Below are positions 7,940-16,630 of a stretch of 64,000 nucleotides of DNA, in pieces; positions within the stretch are counted from its first letter, which is position 1; every line of letters starts with the position of its first letter. The DNA comes from an uncultured Allomuricauda sp. (lineage in GTDB: Bacteria > Bacteroidota > Bacteroidia > Flavobacteriales > Flavobacteriaceae). The translations under genes and the position numbers were made by a program. The notes beneath the pieces were generated by a model that saw only the letters and a list, made by a program, of their open reading frames with translations, had not been told where the DNA came from and made no database searches. The stretch covers positions 1 through 64,000 of the forward strand of contig NZ_CANMUU010000005.1 of NCBI RefSeq assembly GCF_947501165.1, in the 5' to 3' direction.

Positions 7940-10261
7940 ATGAACAAAATCAAGTATTGTTTTGCTTCCCTTCTGTTTCTTTTTGGAGCACTAGCCTTTG
8001 CCCAAGAAGAAGAAGCAAAAGAAGAACGTAAACCAGGCCATTATAACCAAAGCAAGTTCAAGCAACTGTACGAAGAATTTTCTACACCGAATACCTACCG
8101 TTCCGCTTCTGGAGCCCCAGGCCCTGATTACTACCAACAACAGGCCGATTATAAGATGGACATCACCTTGGATGATAAAAATGCTAAGATTTATGGCGAG
8201 GAAACCATAACATATTTTAACAACTCTCCAGACGATTTAGAATTTCTTTGGGTGCAGTTGGACCAAAATGTAAGGGCCAAAGATTCAAAGTCTCCGTTGC
8301 GCAACGGAAACGGGGTTAATTTTGCCTACACAGCAGGTAATTTCGCAAAAACCTATGTTGCAGAACCTTTCGATGGAGGATTTAATATTGATTTTGTGAA
8401 AGATGCCAATGGGAATGCATTATCCTATACCATCAATCAAACTATGATGCGGGTAAATATCCCTCAGCCTCTTAAAGCTGGAGCTAGCATGTCTTTTTCC
8501 ATTAAGTGGTGGTATAATATCAACGATCACGTAAATGATAGAGGTCGTTCAGGGTTCGAGTTTTTCCCAGAAGACGGAAACAGAAACTACATTATAGCGC
8601 AGTTTTTCCCTCGTATGGCGCATTACAGCGATGTTGAAGGTTGGCAAAACCATCAATTCTGGGGGAATGGCGAGTTTGCATTGCCCTTTGGAAACTACGA
8701 GGTAAACATTACGGTTCCTTCAGATCACGTTCTAGATGCTACCGGAGTACTTCAGAATAGAAAGGAAGTATTCTCTAGAGATATGATGAAACGTTACAAC
8801 CAAGCAAAAAAGTCATATGACAAACCCGTTGTTATTGTAACCCAAGAAGAAGCAACTGCCAAAGAAAGCGGTTTCGCAAACGACACCAAAACGTGGAGAT
8901 TCAAAACGGAGCCAGGAATTTTGGTGCGTGATTTTGCTTTTGCAACTTCAAGAAAATATATCATGGATGCCCAAGCAGTAAAATTGGGCGGTAAAGAGGT
9001 AATGGCTGTTTCCTTATATCCTAAAGAAGGTAATCCACTTTGGGAGGAGCAATCCACTAAGGCTGTGGTTCAAACTTTGGAAACATACTCAAAATTCACT
9101 TTTGATTATCCTTATCACAAAGCGATTTCAGTTCATGCGGCGCAGATTGGTATGGAGTACCCTATGATTTGTTTCAATTTTGGGCGTCCTAATCCTGATG
9201 GAACGTATTCTGATCGCACAAAATTTGGGATGATTAGTGTGATTATACACGAAGTGGGACACAACTACTTCCCAATGATCGTAAATTCTGATGAACGCCA
9301 GTGGGGTTGGATGGATGAAGGTTTGGATACTTTTATGCAGTATTTGACTGAGCAAGAATTCGGAGAAAATTATCCGGATGTAATTGCACCGAATGACAAA
9401 TATCCTTCCAGAAGAGGAGAACCTTCTAAGATTGTGCCTTACATGAGTGGTGATCAAGATTTCATTGCGCCAATCATGTCAAATCCAGAGAATGTGTATA
9501 GCCTAGGTCCAAATGCCTACGGTAAGCCGGCTACGGCCCTTAACATTCTTCGTGAAACGGTAATGGGCAAGGAACTGTTTGACCACGCTTTTAAAACCTA
9601 CGCGCAACGTTGGATGTTTAAACACCCTACACCTGAAGACTTTTTCCGTACTATGGAAGATGCTTCTGCTGTGGATTTAGATTGGTACTGGAGAGGATGG
9701 TTCTACACTACAGATTATGTGGATATAGGCGTAAAAGGTGTTAAGAAATACTATGTAACCTCCAAACCTACCAAGGAAATGGAGAAGTATATGGCAGATA
9801 GAAACCTTACCGAAGCTGATTTACCTCCATTGGTATATCTTGCTGCTGAAGACAGTGAAGATTACAGCGAGGATTTGAAAGGAAAGGCTCCAACTGAAGT
9901 GTCTCAAAACTTGAAAGAATTTATGATGGACAATATGAGTGCAGAAGAAAGAGCTGAGGTAAAAGAACCTAAGTTTTTCTACGAAGTTACTTATGATAAG
10001 CCAGGTGGAATTCCAATGCCTTTGATTGTTGAATATACCTATGCAGACGGCACGAAGGAAAACATAACATATCCTGCTGAAATTTGGAGAAAGAATGATT
10101 CAGAGGTAAAGCGTGTTGTTGCTACTGAGAAAGAGATAGTAGGTATTGTGGTGGATCCTAAATTGGAAACTGCAGATATCGATACCACAAACAATGCTTG
10201 GCCTAAGCAAGAAGAGAAATCAGACTTTGATAAGTTCAAAGAAAATATCAAAGGAAAATAG
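7940..10261 (+). CDS. Secreted M1 family zinc aminopeptidase
   Basis: The chosen start is the ATG at 7940, because it places a good signal peptide (YCFASLLFLFGALAFAQ) at the N-terminus. A longer frame from 7892 would add 16 residues in front. The mature protein has the M1 zinc site HEVGH at residues 437-441, with the third ligand Glu exactly 18 residues further on (GWMDEGLDTF). The exopeptidase loop near residue 404 reads GMEYP, a variant of the usual GAMEN. The length of 773 residues is normal for bacteroidetal M1 enzymes. It would cleave peptides in the periplasm or at the surface. A strong terminator follows. Confidence 0.93.
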   Translation: MNKIKYCFASLLFLFGALAFAQEEEAKEERKPGHYNQSKFKQLYEEFSTPNTYRSASGAPGPDYYQQQADYKMDITLDDKNAKIYGEETITYFNNSPDDLEFLWVQLDQNVRAKDSKSPLRNGNGVNFAYTAGNFAKTYVAEPFDGGFNIDFVKDANGNALSYTINQTMMRVNIPQPLKAGASMSFSIKWWYNINDHVNDRGRSGFEFFPEDGNRNYIIAQFFPRMAHYSDVEGWQNHQFWGNGEFALPFGNYEVNITVPSDHVLDATGVLQNRKEVFSRDMMKRYNQAKKSYDKPVVIVTQEEATAKESGFANDTKTWRFKTEPGILVRDFAFATSRKYIMDAQAVKLGGKEVMAVSLYPKEGNPLWEEQSTKAVVQTLETYSKFTFDYPYHKAISVHAAQIGMEYPMICFNFGRPNPDGTYSDRTKFGMISVIIHEVGHNYFPMIVNSDERQWGWMDEGLDTFMQYLTEQEFGENYPDVIAPNDKYPSRRGEPSKIVPYMSGDQDFIAPIMSNPENVYSLGPNAYGKPATALNILRETVMGKELFDHAFKTYAQRWMFKHPTPEDFFRTMEDASAVDLDWYWRGWFYTTDYVDIGVKGVKKYYVTSKPTKEMEKYMADRNLTEADLPPLVYLAAEDSEDYSEDLKGKAPTEVSQNLKEFMMDNMSAEERAEVKEPKFFYEVTYDKPGGIPMPLIVEYTYADGTKENITYPAEIWRKNDSEVKRVVATEKEIVGIVVDPKLETADIDTTNNAWPKQEEKSDFDKFKENIKGK

Positions 10262-10283
10262 TCAATAGACATAAAATCGTTAA

Positions 10284-10315
10284 AAGGCCCTGTGATTTAG
10301 CAGGGCTTTTTTATT
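10284..10315 (+). terminator. Rho-independent terminator after the M1 peptidase gene
   Basis: GGCCCTG and CAGGGCT form a stem around the loop TGATTTAG, followed directly by a run of Ts (ttttttatttt). It lies 23 bp after the stop codon at 10261 and ends the peptidase transcription unit. Confidence 0.88.
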
Positions 10316-10333
10316 TTCCAATCAAGTTCTCAT

Positions 10334-10341
10334 TATATTTG
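10334..10341 (+). promoter_or_regulatory. -7 box (TATATTTG) immediately before tatA
   Basis: TATATTTG matches the Bacteroidota -7 consensus TAnnTTTG. It ends only 4 bases before the ATG at 10346, so transcription would begin at or next to the start codon and the mRNA would be nearly leaderless. A clear TTG at -33 is missing; that position lies in the T-rich tail of the preceding terminator. Confidence 0.55.
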
Positions 10342-10345
10342 TTTC

Positions 10346-10618
10346 ATGTATTTCCTATTTATAAGTGGCGCTGAGATTTTCTTTATCCTATTTATCGTGG
10401 TAATGGTATTTGGCGCAGATAAGATTCCCGGTATTGCCAAAGGATTGGGCAAGGGAATGCGCCAGTTGCGTGATGCTACGGATGACATCAAAAGGGAAAT
10501 TCAAAAAAGCGCTGAAAAACAGGGAATAGATACCGACTTCACCAAAGAAATTCGAGAAGAGCTAAATGAAGTGAAAAAGAACGTGGATGAGGTAACGGGA
10601 ACTATAAAAAGAAAATAG
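10346..10618 (+). CDS. tatA: Sec-independent translocase subunit TatA/TatB-like
   Basis: A 90-residue protein with one N-terminal membrane helix (EIFFILFIVVMVFGADKIP), followed by the amphipathic helix GIAKGLGKGMRQLRDAT and a charged Lys/Glu-rich tail. This is the TatA/TatB/Hcf106 architecture, including the FGADKIP hinge typical of Bacteroidota. It would form the channel-lining part of the twin-arginine pathway. Two proteins in this window carry twin-arginine signals (43032 and 46434). No TatC is present here. TatA versus TatB cannot be decided firmly from this sequence. Confidence 0.9.
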   Translation: MYFLFISGAEIFFILFIVVMVFGADKIPGIAKGLGKGMRQLRDATDDIKREIQKSAEKQGIDTDFTKEIREELNEVKKNVDEVTGTIKRK

Positions 10619-10622
10619 TCCC

Positions 10623-11177
10623 ATGTTGGACCAATTGCTTTCGTGGGATCAACAACTACTACTCTATCTTAACAACTTAGGTTCACCAGCTTTTGATTCT
10701 TTTTGGTTTTTAGTTACCCGTATTAGCTCATGGATTCCATTCTTCATTCTTTTCATTGTATTGTTTTTGACTAGATATCCATGGAAACAAGCACTGCAAA
10801 AAATTGTCGTAGTAGTCTTACTTGCTTTTGCAGTAACTGGTTTGTGTAATTATGTAAAAAGTACGGTAGGACGTTTAAGACCGTGCAATGATGATGCTAT
10901 AAACGGGTTCATGCGAATATTGCATACGCCCAGCGATTTCAGCTTCTTCTCAGGACACGCTTCCAGTTCCTTTGGAGTCACGTTTTTGGTCTTTTTACTA
11001 TTGAGGAAAAAAGTAAAATGGGCAGGTATTTTCTTTTTGTGGCCATTGCTGTTTTCGTACAGCCGGTTATATCTTGGAGTACATTACCCTCTGGATATCT
11101 TAGTTGGAGCATTAGTAGGAATAGCGCTAGCTTGGTTGTTTTTTTGGGGATATCAACGCCTATCTCACTCTGCATAA
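10623..11177 (+). CDS. PAP2-family membrane phosphatase
   Basis: A 184-residue membrane protein starting 4 bp after tatA. It has the three phosphatase motifs of the PAP2 superfamily: KSTVGRLRP (from about residue 79), FFSGHASS (SGH near 109) and SRLYLGVHYPLDI (from about 147), set between several membrane helices. Family members remove phosphate from lipids such as undecaprenyl diphosphate or phosphatidic acid at the outer face of the inner membrane. The substrate cannot be told from the sequence. Its 3' end overlaps the convergent methyltransferase gene by 18 bp. Confidence 0.9.
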   Translation: MLDQLLSWDQQLLLYLNNLGSPAFDSFWFLVTRISSWIPFFILFIVLFLTRYPWKQALQKIVVVVLLAFAVTGLCNYVKSTVGRLRPCNDDAINGFMRILHTPSDFSFFSGHASSSFGVTFLVFLLLRKKVKWAGIFFLWPLLFSYSRLYLGVHYPLDILVGALVGIALAWLFFWGYQRLSHSA

Positions 11178-11801
11178 AGTAAGCCCATCACGAATAGGCA
11201 ATAGTACGGTTTCCACCCTTGAATCTTTTTTTAATCTTTCATTGTATTCCAATAATGCGGCTGTGGTATAATCTGTCTTTTCCAAAGGTTCTACTACTTT
11301 ACCTGACCAAAGCACATTATCAGACAAAATGATACTACCTGGTCTAGTTTTTTCAATGGCACTTTCAAAATAGGCATCATACTCCAGTTTATGTGCATCA
11401 ATAAAAACCAAGTCAAAAATGATATCTAACTTCGGAATGATATCCAATGCATCACCAACATGTTGCACAATTTGATTGCGGAACCCACTTTTTTCAAAAT
11501 ATTTATTCTGGATATCAAATAGTTCTTCATTCACTTCAATAGTATGCAATGTGCCTCCTTTTTGCATCCCTTCAGCCAAACATAGGGCAGAATAGCCGGT
11601 ATACGTACCAATTTCCAATATGTACTTAGGGGCAATAATTTTAGAAAGAATACTTAGTACCCTACCTTGAAAATGCCCGGTCAGCATTCTCGGGCGCACC
11701 ACCTTAAGGTGGGTCTCTTGGGTCAATTCCCTTAATAGGGAAGGTTCCTCTTCAGAACTGTTTGCAATATAAGATTCCAAAATGGGCGAAAGAAAATGCA
11801 T
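11160..11801 (-). CDS. Class I SAM-dependent O-methyltransferase
   Basis: A 213-residue cytoplasmic enzyme of the caffeoyl-CoA/catechol O-methyltransferase family. Motif I for SAM binding is LEIGTYTGYSAL (residues 62-73). The metal-site Asp lies in VFIDAHKLEYDAY, and a second metal-site segment is IILSDNVLWSG. The length matches the family. The acceptor substrate is unknown. The gene is divergent from the GNAT gene at 11869 and overlaps the PAP2 gene at its 3' end. An inverted repeat (TTTTCG-N9-CGAAAA, 11810-11830) sits in the divergent gap and may be regulatory. Confidence 0.88.
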   Translation of the reverse strand: MHFLSPILESYIANSSEEEPSLLRELTQETHLKVVRPRMLTGHFQGRVLSILSKIIAPKYILEIGTYTGYSALCLAEGMQKGGTLHTIEVNEELFDIQNKYFEKSGFRNQIVQHVGDALDIIPKLDIIFDLVFIDAHKLEYDAYFESAIEKTRPGSIILSDNVLWSGKVVEPLEKTDYTTAALLEYNERLKKDSRVETVLLPIRDGLTLCRVR

Positions 11802-11868
11802 ACGTAACCTTTTCGTAAAAATAGCGAAAACACTACTTTAGAATTCTGGTAAATACCAAAAAATAGCT

Positions 11869-12351
11869 ATGAAAGAATTCAAAGGTACCATACGAAGTGC
11901 CACCCTTGAAGATTTGCCCATACTTCTCGAATTTGAGCAGGGAATAATTGTGGCAGAGCGACCTTTTGATCCTACTTTGGATAAGGACCCGATTAGTTAT
12001 TATGACCTCAAAGAAATGGTTTTGGATAATGATACCTGTGTCGTTGTGGCAGAGGTCGATGGAACACTGGTAGGTTCAGGATATGCTATTTCAAAAAAAG
12101 CCAGACATTATTTAGATCATGACCATTATGCTTACTTAGGCTTTATGTTCACACACCCTGATTATAGAGGTATGGGAATAAATGCATTGATTGTGGATGA
12201 GTTGGTAAACTGGTCGAGAGCCCAAGGGTTTATTGAAATCCGACTAACTGTTTATGAAGACAACCTGCCAGCAATAAAGGCCTATGAGAAAGTAGGCTTC
12301 AAAAAGCATTTGGTGGAAATGCGTATGCCCAGACCTTCCGAAAATCAATGA
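11869..12351 (+). CDS. GNAT family N-acetyltransferase
   Basis: A 160-residue protein with the GNAT fold. It has beta-strand VVVAEVDGTLVGSGYA, acetyl-CoA binding motif A (FMFTHPDYRGMGINALIVDEL, with R/Q-x-x-G-x-G/A as YRGMGI), and motif B ending YEDNLPAIKAYEKVGFKK. The acceptor is unknown. Its stop codon overlaps the kynureninase start as ATGA, so the two genes are translationally coupled, but a functional link is not established. Confidence 0.88.
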   Translation: MKEFKGTIRSATLEDLPILLEFEQGIIVAERPFDPTLDKDPISYYDLKEMVLDNDTCVVVAEVDGTLVGSGYAISKKARHYLDHDHYAYLGFMFTHPDYRGMGINALIVDELVNWSRAQGFIEIRLTVYEDNLPAIKAYEKVGFKKHLVEMRMPRPSENQ

Positions 12352-13649
12352 GCAAGTCGTATTTTTGGGATATGGATACACTGACCTTTCAAAATACCCT
12401 GGAATTTGCTAAGCAATTGGATGCTGAAGACCCATTGGCATCTTATCGAGATGAGTTTCACTTTCCTCAAGTAAATGGAAAAGATGTGGTTTACTTTACA
12501 GGGAATTCACTGGGGCTTCAGCCCAAAAGAACCAAGCGGTTTGTAGATGAGGTAATGCAAGACTGGAAGAATTTGGCAGTTGAAGGTCACTTTTACGCAG
12601 AGAAACCGTGGTGGGTTTATCACGAGCAGTTAACTCATGGGTTATCAAAAGTTGTTGGAGCAAAACCTGAGGAAATATCGGTAATGAACACCCTGACCGT
12701 TAATCTCCATTTATTGATGGTTTCCTTCTATCGCCCCACAAAAAAACGGTATAAAATTCTTTGTGAGGAAAAAGCATTTCCATCAGACCAGTATATGCTT
12801 CAAAGCCAAGTGCGATTTCATGGTTTCAATCCTGATGAAGCTATTATTGAAGTCAAAAAAAGAGAAGGAGAGCATTCTTGGAGAACTGAAGATGTTCTCA
12901 AAGCTATTCAAGAGAATAGTGAGGAGATTGCATTGGTCTTGATTGGTGGGGTAAACTATTACAATGGACAGGTATTTGACATGAAAGCAATAACATCTGC
13001 TGGAAAATCCATTGGAGCTATGGTAGGTTGGGATTTGGCCCATGCCGTTGGCAATGTTAAACTGGAACTACATAACTGGGGTGCCGATTTTGCCGCTTGG
13101 TGTAGTTATAAATATATGAACAGTGGTCCTGGAAATGCTTCGGGAATCTATGTGCATGAAAGTCATTTGGGAAAACAGGATATTCCCCGTTTTGAAGGGT
13201 GGTGGGGCACAAAAAAAGAAACCCGGTTTTTAATGCAGCCCGAATTTGACCCCATTGAAACAGCAGATGCATGGCAGTTGAGCAATCCGCCCATCCTTTC
13301 TTTAGCACCATATTTGGCTTCGCTTCAACTTTTTGAGGAAGTGGGAATGGACAAACTCATAGAAAAGAGAGAAAAAATTGTCTCTTATTTGGAGTTTGTT
13401 TTGGGCGAAATAGACAAAGAAGTAGAGAGCTCATTTGAAATGATTACACCCTCTGACCGAGGCTGTCAGCTTTCCGTATTCTTGCATGGCGAAGGCCGAG
13501 AGTTGTTTGATTATTTGATGAAAAATGGAGTGATAACTGATTGGCGCGAACCCAATGTAATTCGTTTGGCGCCAGCGCCTTTTTATTGCTCTTTTGAGGA
13601 TATGTACCGCTTTGGGCAAATACTTAAAAAGGGCATACTAAAAAACTGA
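12348..13649 (+). CDS. kynU: Kynureninase
   Basis: A PLP enzyme of 433 residues; an in-frame ATG at 12372 (MDTLTFQNTLEF) would give 425 and may be the real start. It hydrolyses kynurenine or 3-hydroxykynurenine to anthranilate or 3-hydroxyanthranilate plus alanine. Diagnostic segments are VVYFTGNSLGLQPK near the start, MNTLTVNLHLLM, WDLAHAVGN and the PLP lysine in WCSYKYMNSGPG (Lys at about 255). Kynurenine 3-monooxygenase lies 11 kb downstream on the same strand. Together they supply the middle of the tryptophan-to-quinolinate route for NAD. The 3' end overlaps the convergent AraC gene by 12 bp. Confidence 0.96.
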   Translation: MSKSYFWDMDTLTFQNTLEFAKQLDAEDPLASYRDEFHFPQVNGKDVVYFTGNSLGLQPKRTKRFVDEVMQDWKNLAVEGHFYAEKPWWVYHEQLTHGLSKVVGAKPEEISVMNTLTVNLHLLMVSFYRPTKKRYKILCEEKAFPSDQYMLQSQVRFHGFNPDEAIIEVKKREGEHSWRTEDVLKAIQENSEEIALVLIGGVNYYNGQVFDMKAITSAGKSIGAMVGWDLAHAVGNVKLELHNWGADFAAWCSYKYMNSGPGNASGIYVHESHLGKQDIPRFEGWWGTKKETRFLMQPEFDPIETADAWQLSNPPILSLAPYLASLQLFEEVGMDKLIEKREKIVSYLEFVLGEIDKEVESSFEMITPSDRGCQLSVFLHGEGRELFDYLMKNGVITDWREPNVIRLAPAPFYCSFEDMYRFGQILKKGILKN

Positions 13650-14504
13650 TTGGGAATATCTGGCTTTTACATATTCTGAAGGCGTAGTTCCTTGGTATTT
13701 TTTGAACTGTTTGGAGAAGTACGAAGCATCGTTGAACCCAGACCTAAACATTACATCACTTATAGAGGAGTTAGCTTCGTTAAATAATTCAATCGCTTTT
13801 TGTGTCCTAAATTCATTGACGAATCCAATAAAACGCTTGTTGGTCATTTTTTTAAAAAACCTACAAAATGAATTTGGAGTATACCCCAATTGCTTAGAAA
13901 TTTCTTCTACTGATACATTCTGGGAATACTGATTGTTTACATATTCAAAGGCTTGTTCCAAACGCAGTATGTCGTCCCTTTTAAAACTTTCCAAAGGAAA
14001 GCTTTGGCGTAGCCTCTGATATGAAGTTTCTTGGGATAGGTTATGCAGAATGCTGAGCAGATTGATTAATTTTCCTTGGTTATCCAGATTTCTAAACTTT
14101 TTAAATTTCTTTTCAAGCCTCTTCTTTACGCTTTGGTCAAAAATCAAAATATGTTTTGATTTTTCAACTAGTTTTTTGATGGCCCGAAGCTCAGGAAAAA
14201 CCTTCAACTTTTCATCTAAAAACTCTTGTTTGAATTGGATAACAATTTCTACGTTATCTGCGTTTTCACGATTTCCAAAATCAGCATGGGGAATATCACC
14301 AGCAAGAAAAACAAGAGTACCATCGTTATAAGACGTCTTTGTGGAGTCAATATGGAGAAGTCCCTTACCATTTTTCACAAATACCAATTCGTATTCAGGA
14401 TGAATATGCCAACCGGCCATGGCACAATTATCGGCACTTCTATAGGTCTCTACCTTAAATGAAGCATCAGAAGTAACATTAATGGTCTCTAACATCGGTT
14501 TCAT
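13638..14504 (-). CDS. AraC-family transcriptional regulator with cupin sensor domain
   Basis: A 288-residue regulator. Residues about 20-100 form a cupin-like ligand pocket (GWHIHPEYELVFVKNGKG, FLAGDIPHADFG). The C-terminal 100 residues hold the two helix-turn-helix motifs: VEEISKQLGYTPNSFCRFFK and ISDVMFRSGFNDASYFSKQF, ending YQGTTPSEYVKARY. It is divergent from an aldo/keto reductase-MFS pair, the usual arrangement for a local regulator. The shared intergenic region has three ATGAAT-type half-sites. The inducer is probably a sugar or sugar acid by analogy, but this is inference. Confidence 0.92.
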   Translation of the reverse strand: MKPMLETINVTSDASFKVETYRSADNCAMAGWHIHPEYELVFVKNGKGLLHIDSTKTSYNDGTLVFLAGDIPHADFGNRENADNVEIVIQFKQEFLDEKLKVFPELRAIKKLVEKSKHILIFDQSVKKRLEKKFKKFRNLDNQGKLINLLSILHNLSQETSYQRLRQSFPLESFKRDDILRLEQAFEYVNNQYSQNVSVEEISKQLGYTPNSFCRFFKKMTNKRFIGFVNEFRTQKAIELFNEANSSISDVMFRSGFNDASYFSKQFKKYQGTTPSEYVKARYSQSVF

Positions 14505-14552
14505 AAGTTAAAACTACCAAATGATTTCAAAAAATGACCCAATTAAGAATAA

Positions 14553-14635
14553 AATGAATCATAAGTTGAATAATTCATTCTAAAAAAAGCGCCAAAATCG
14601 GAGTTACTTTGTTATCAGTTCAATTAAATGAATCA
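14553..14635. promoter_or_regulatory. Candidate operator region between the AraC regulator and the reductase-MFS pair
   Basis: AATGAATCA occurs at 14553-14561 and again in direct orientation at 14627-14635. An inverted copy, ATTCATT, lies at 14573-14579. Repeated half-sites in a divergent gap are what AraC-type regulators bind. A promoter-like TACTTTG lies at 14615-14621, between the sites. Binding is inferred only from position and repetition. Confidence 0.4.
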
Positions 14636-14651
14636 ATAACCGTCTGTGTTT

Positions 14652-15473
14652 ATGGAAAGAGGTGAATATTTTCAACTTAACAATCAACTAAGAATGCCCA
14701 AAATTGGGTTGGGTGTTCTTTTTGCAAAGAACGATGAAGAAGTTGTAAACGCCGTTGTTTCTGCCTTGGAATCTGGATACAGAAAAATTGATACCGCCTC
14801 TGCTTATGAAAACGAAGAAGGGGTTGGAAAAGCAATTCAAAGGAGTGGAATTGCCAGGGAAGATATTTTCTTGGGAACCAAGGTGTGGAATACCGAACAG
14901 GGATATGATACTACCCTTGAAGCTTTTGAGCGAAGTTTGAACCGATTACAAACGGATTATGTGGATTTATACCTGATTCATTGGCCTGTAAAGTCAAAAT
15001 ACAAGGAAACGTACCATGCCATGGAGGAGATTTACAAAAAAGGTCTCGCAAAAGCCATAGGCGTTTGCAACTTTAGCATGGACCAGTTACAAGATTTGAT
15101 GGAACATTCAGAAATTGTTCCCGCTGTAAATCAAGTGGAAATCCATCCGCATCACAGTCAATCTGAGTTGTTGGATTTCGCCCACAAACATGAAATCCAA
15201 CTTGAGGCATGGCGACCCATAATGATGGGTGAGGTTTTGAAAATTCCCGAGCTTGTGGAAATCGGAAACAAGTATGATAAATCTCCCGTTCAGGTTTCAT
15301 TGCGATGGTTGGTGCAAAGGGGAGTGGCCGTTATCCCCAAATCGGTGACCCCAAAACGAATCAGGGAAAACATCAACATTTTTGATTTTGAGCTGTCAAA
15401 GACGGAGATGGATGTCATAGAAGGATTGAACCAAAATAGAAACTTAGGAGAAGATTTGTCCCATATCGTTTAA
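14652..15473 (+). CDS. Aldo/keto reductase
   Basis: A 273-residue NADPH-dependent oxidoreductase. The start is taken as the ATG at 14652; a GTG two codons upstream is possible. The catalytic tetrad is present: D47 and Y52 in KIDTASAYENEEGVG, K77 in FLGTKVWN and H110 in LYLIHWPVK. The cofactor-phosphate site VAVIPKSVTPKRIREN is near the C-terminus. It reduces aldehydes or ketones, including sugars. It shares a probable operon with the MFS gene 5 bp downstream, under the divergent AraC regulator. A sugar-related substrate is inferred from this context. Confidence 0.92.
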   Translation: MERGEYFQLNNQLRMPKIGLGVLFAKNDEEVVNAVVSALESGYRKIDTASAYENEEGVGKAIQRSGIAREDIFLGTKVWNTEQGYDTTLEAFERSLNRLQTDYVDLYLIHWPVKSKYKETYHAMEEIYKKGLAKAIGVCNFSMDQLQDLMEHSEIVPAVNQVEIHPHHSQSELLDFAHKHEIQLEAWRPIMMGEVLKIPELVEIGNKYDKSPVQVSLRWLVQRGVAVIPKSVTPKRIRENINIFDFELSKTEMDVIEGLNQNRNLGEDLSHIV

Positions 15474-15478
15474 TTCGT

Positions 15479-16630
15479 ATGAAATCATTACAACTTATTT
15501 TTTCCAACCCAAGGTATTTTGGTCCGGCTTGGGTTTTTGCCAGTTTAAATATCTGGTTTGGAACTTGGGCCATATACATTCCTTCAGTAAAAGAAAAGCT
15601 GGACATCAGCAAAGCTGATTTGGGAATTGCCTTGTTCTGTCTTTCTTTGGGCGTATTTGTCATATTTCCGCTGGCTTCTACAATTATCAATCGATTGGGA
15701 GTTGGTAAAGCAACTTGGTACGGGGTGTTTTTAAGCAGTATAGCGGCACTTTTTCCATTATTGGCTCCAAACTATTATGTTTTGATGGTCTCTTTGTTTC
15801 TTTTTGGGGCTACTAATGGGTTAACTGATATTGCCATGAACACCTTGGTCACCGAAATCGAAAAAGAGGACAAGCAAAATTTTATGTCCGCTGCTCACGG
15901 CTTTTTCAGTTTGGGAGGGGTTATAGCTGGTTTGGGCAGTTTTTTAATTCCATGGATAAACAACCCTTTCCTTCATATGGTAATCATGGTGGTTCTTGTT
16001 TTTTCTGTCAATCTATACTTCAAGCGAAACTATTTTTCCATTCAAGCCGCCCCAATAGAAAAAGAACCTTTCAGCCTTAAGCTATTCAAGCCTTTACTGC
16101 TTTTAGGGATTATTGGATTTGTGTCTATGGGTAGCGAAGGAGCGATTGTGGACTGGAGTGGACTTTATTTGAAGGAAGTCGTCTTGGCGCCCGAGCTATT
16201 AATTGGTGCAGGATTCTTGGCTTTTTCGATAGCCATGACCTTGGGAAGGTTTTTGGGAGATGGAATAAGTGCAAGAATTGGTTCGATCAAAATTGTTGCC
16301 CTGGGCACGTGTATTGCAATTCTTGGATACGTTTTGGTACTGACCGGGTCCATATTTTGGGCTGTAACGGGTTTTGCTTTTACTGGACTTGGTTTCTCCG
16401 TTATTGTTCCAGAGTTGTTCAGGATTGGCGGAAATATTAAAGGAGTGGATTCTGCTCAAGGCGTATCTTTTATTGCAGGAACTGGTTATGCAGGGTTTTT
16501 GCTCGGACCGGTAATTCTTGGCTTTATCGCTGAAAACAGCGGGCTGAAATATACTTTTTCTGTTTTATTGGGCATTGCCGTATTAGTACTTGTAGTGTCA
16601 CAAGCACTTGCTCGAAAAAAAGGAAGTTAG
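15479..16630 (+). CDS. MFS transporter
   Basis: A 383-residue membrane protein with about 12 hydrophobic helices in two halves. The segment after helix 2 (INRLGVGKATWYG) and LFLFGATNGLTDIAMNTLV in the first half match the YbjJ/fucose-permease-like branch of the major facilitator superfamily. It probably moves a small solute across the inner membrane. It starts 5 bp after the aldo/keto reductase gene, so uptake and reduction of one substrate is a reasonable guess. The 3' end overlaps the convergent gene at 16627 by 4 bp. Confidence 0.9.
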   Translation: MKSLQLIFSNPRYFGPAWVFASLNIWFGTWAIYIPSVKEKLDISKADLGIALFCLSLGVFVIFPLASTIINRLGVGKATWYGVFLSSIAALFPLLAPNYYVLMVSLFLFGATNGLTDIAMNTLVTEIEKEDKQNFMSAAHGFFSLGGVIAGLGSFLIPWINNPFLHMVIMVVLVFSVNLYFKRNYFSIQAAPIEKEPFSLKLFKPLLLLGIIGFVSMGSEGAIVDWSGLYLKEVVLAPELLIGAGFLAFSIAMTLGRFLGDGISARIGSIKIVALGTCIAILGYVLVLTGSIFWAVTGFAFTGLGFSVIVPELFRIGGNIKGVDSAQGVSFIAGTGYAGFLLGPVILGFIAENSGLKYTFSVLLGIAVLVLVVSQALARKKGS

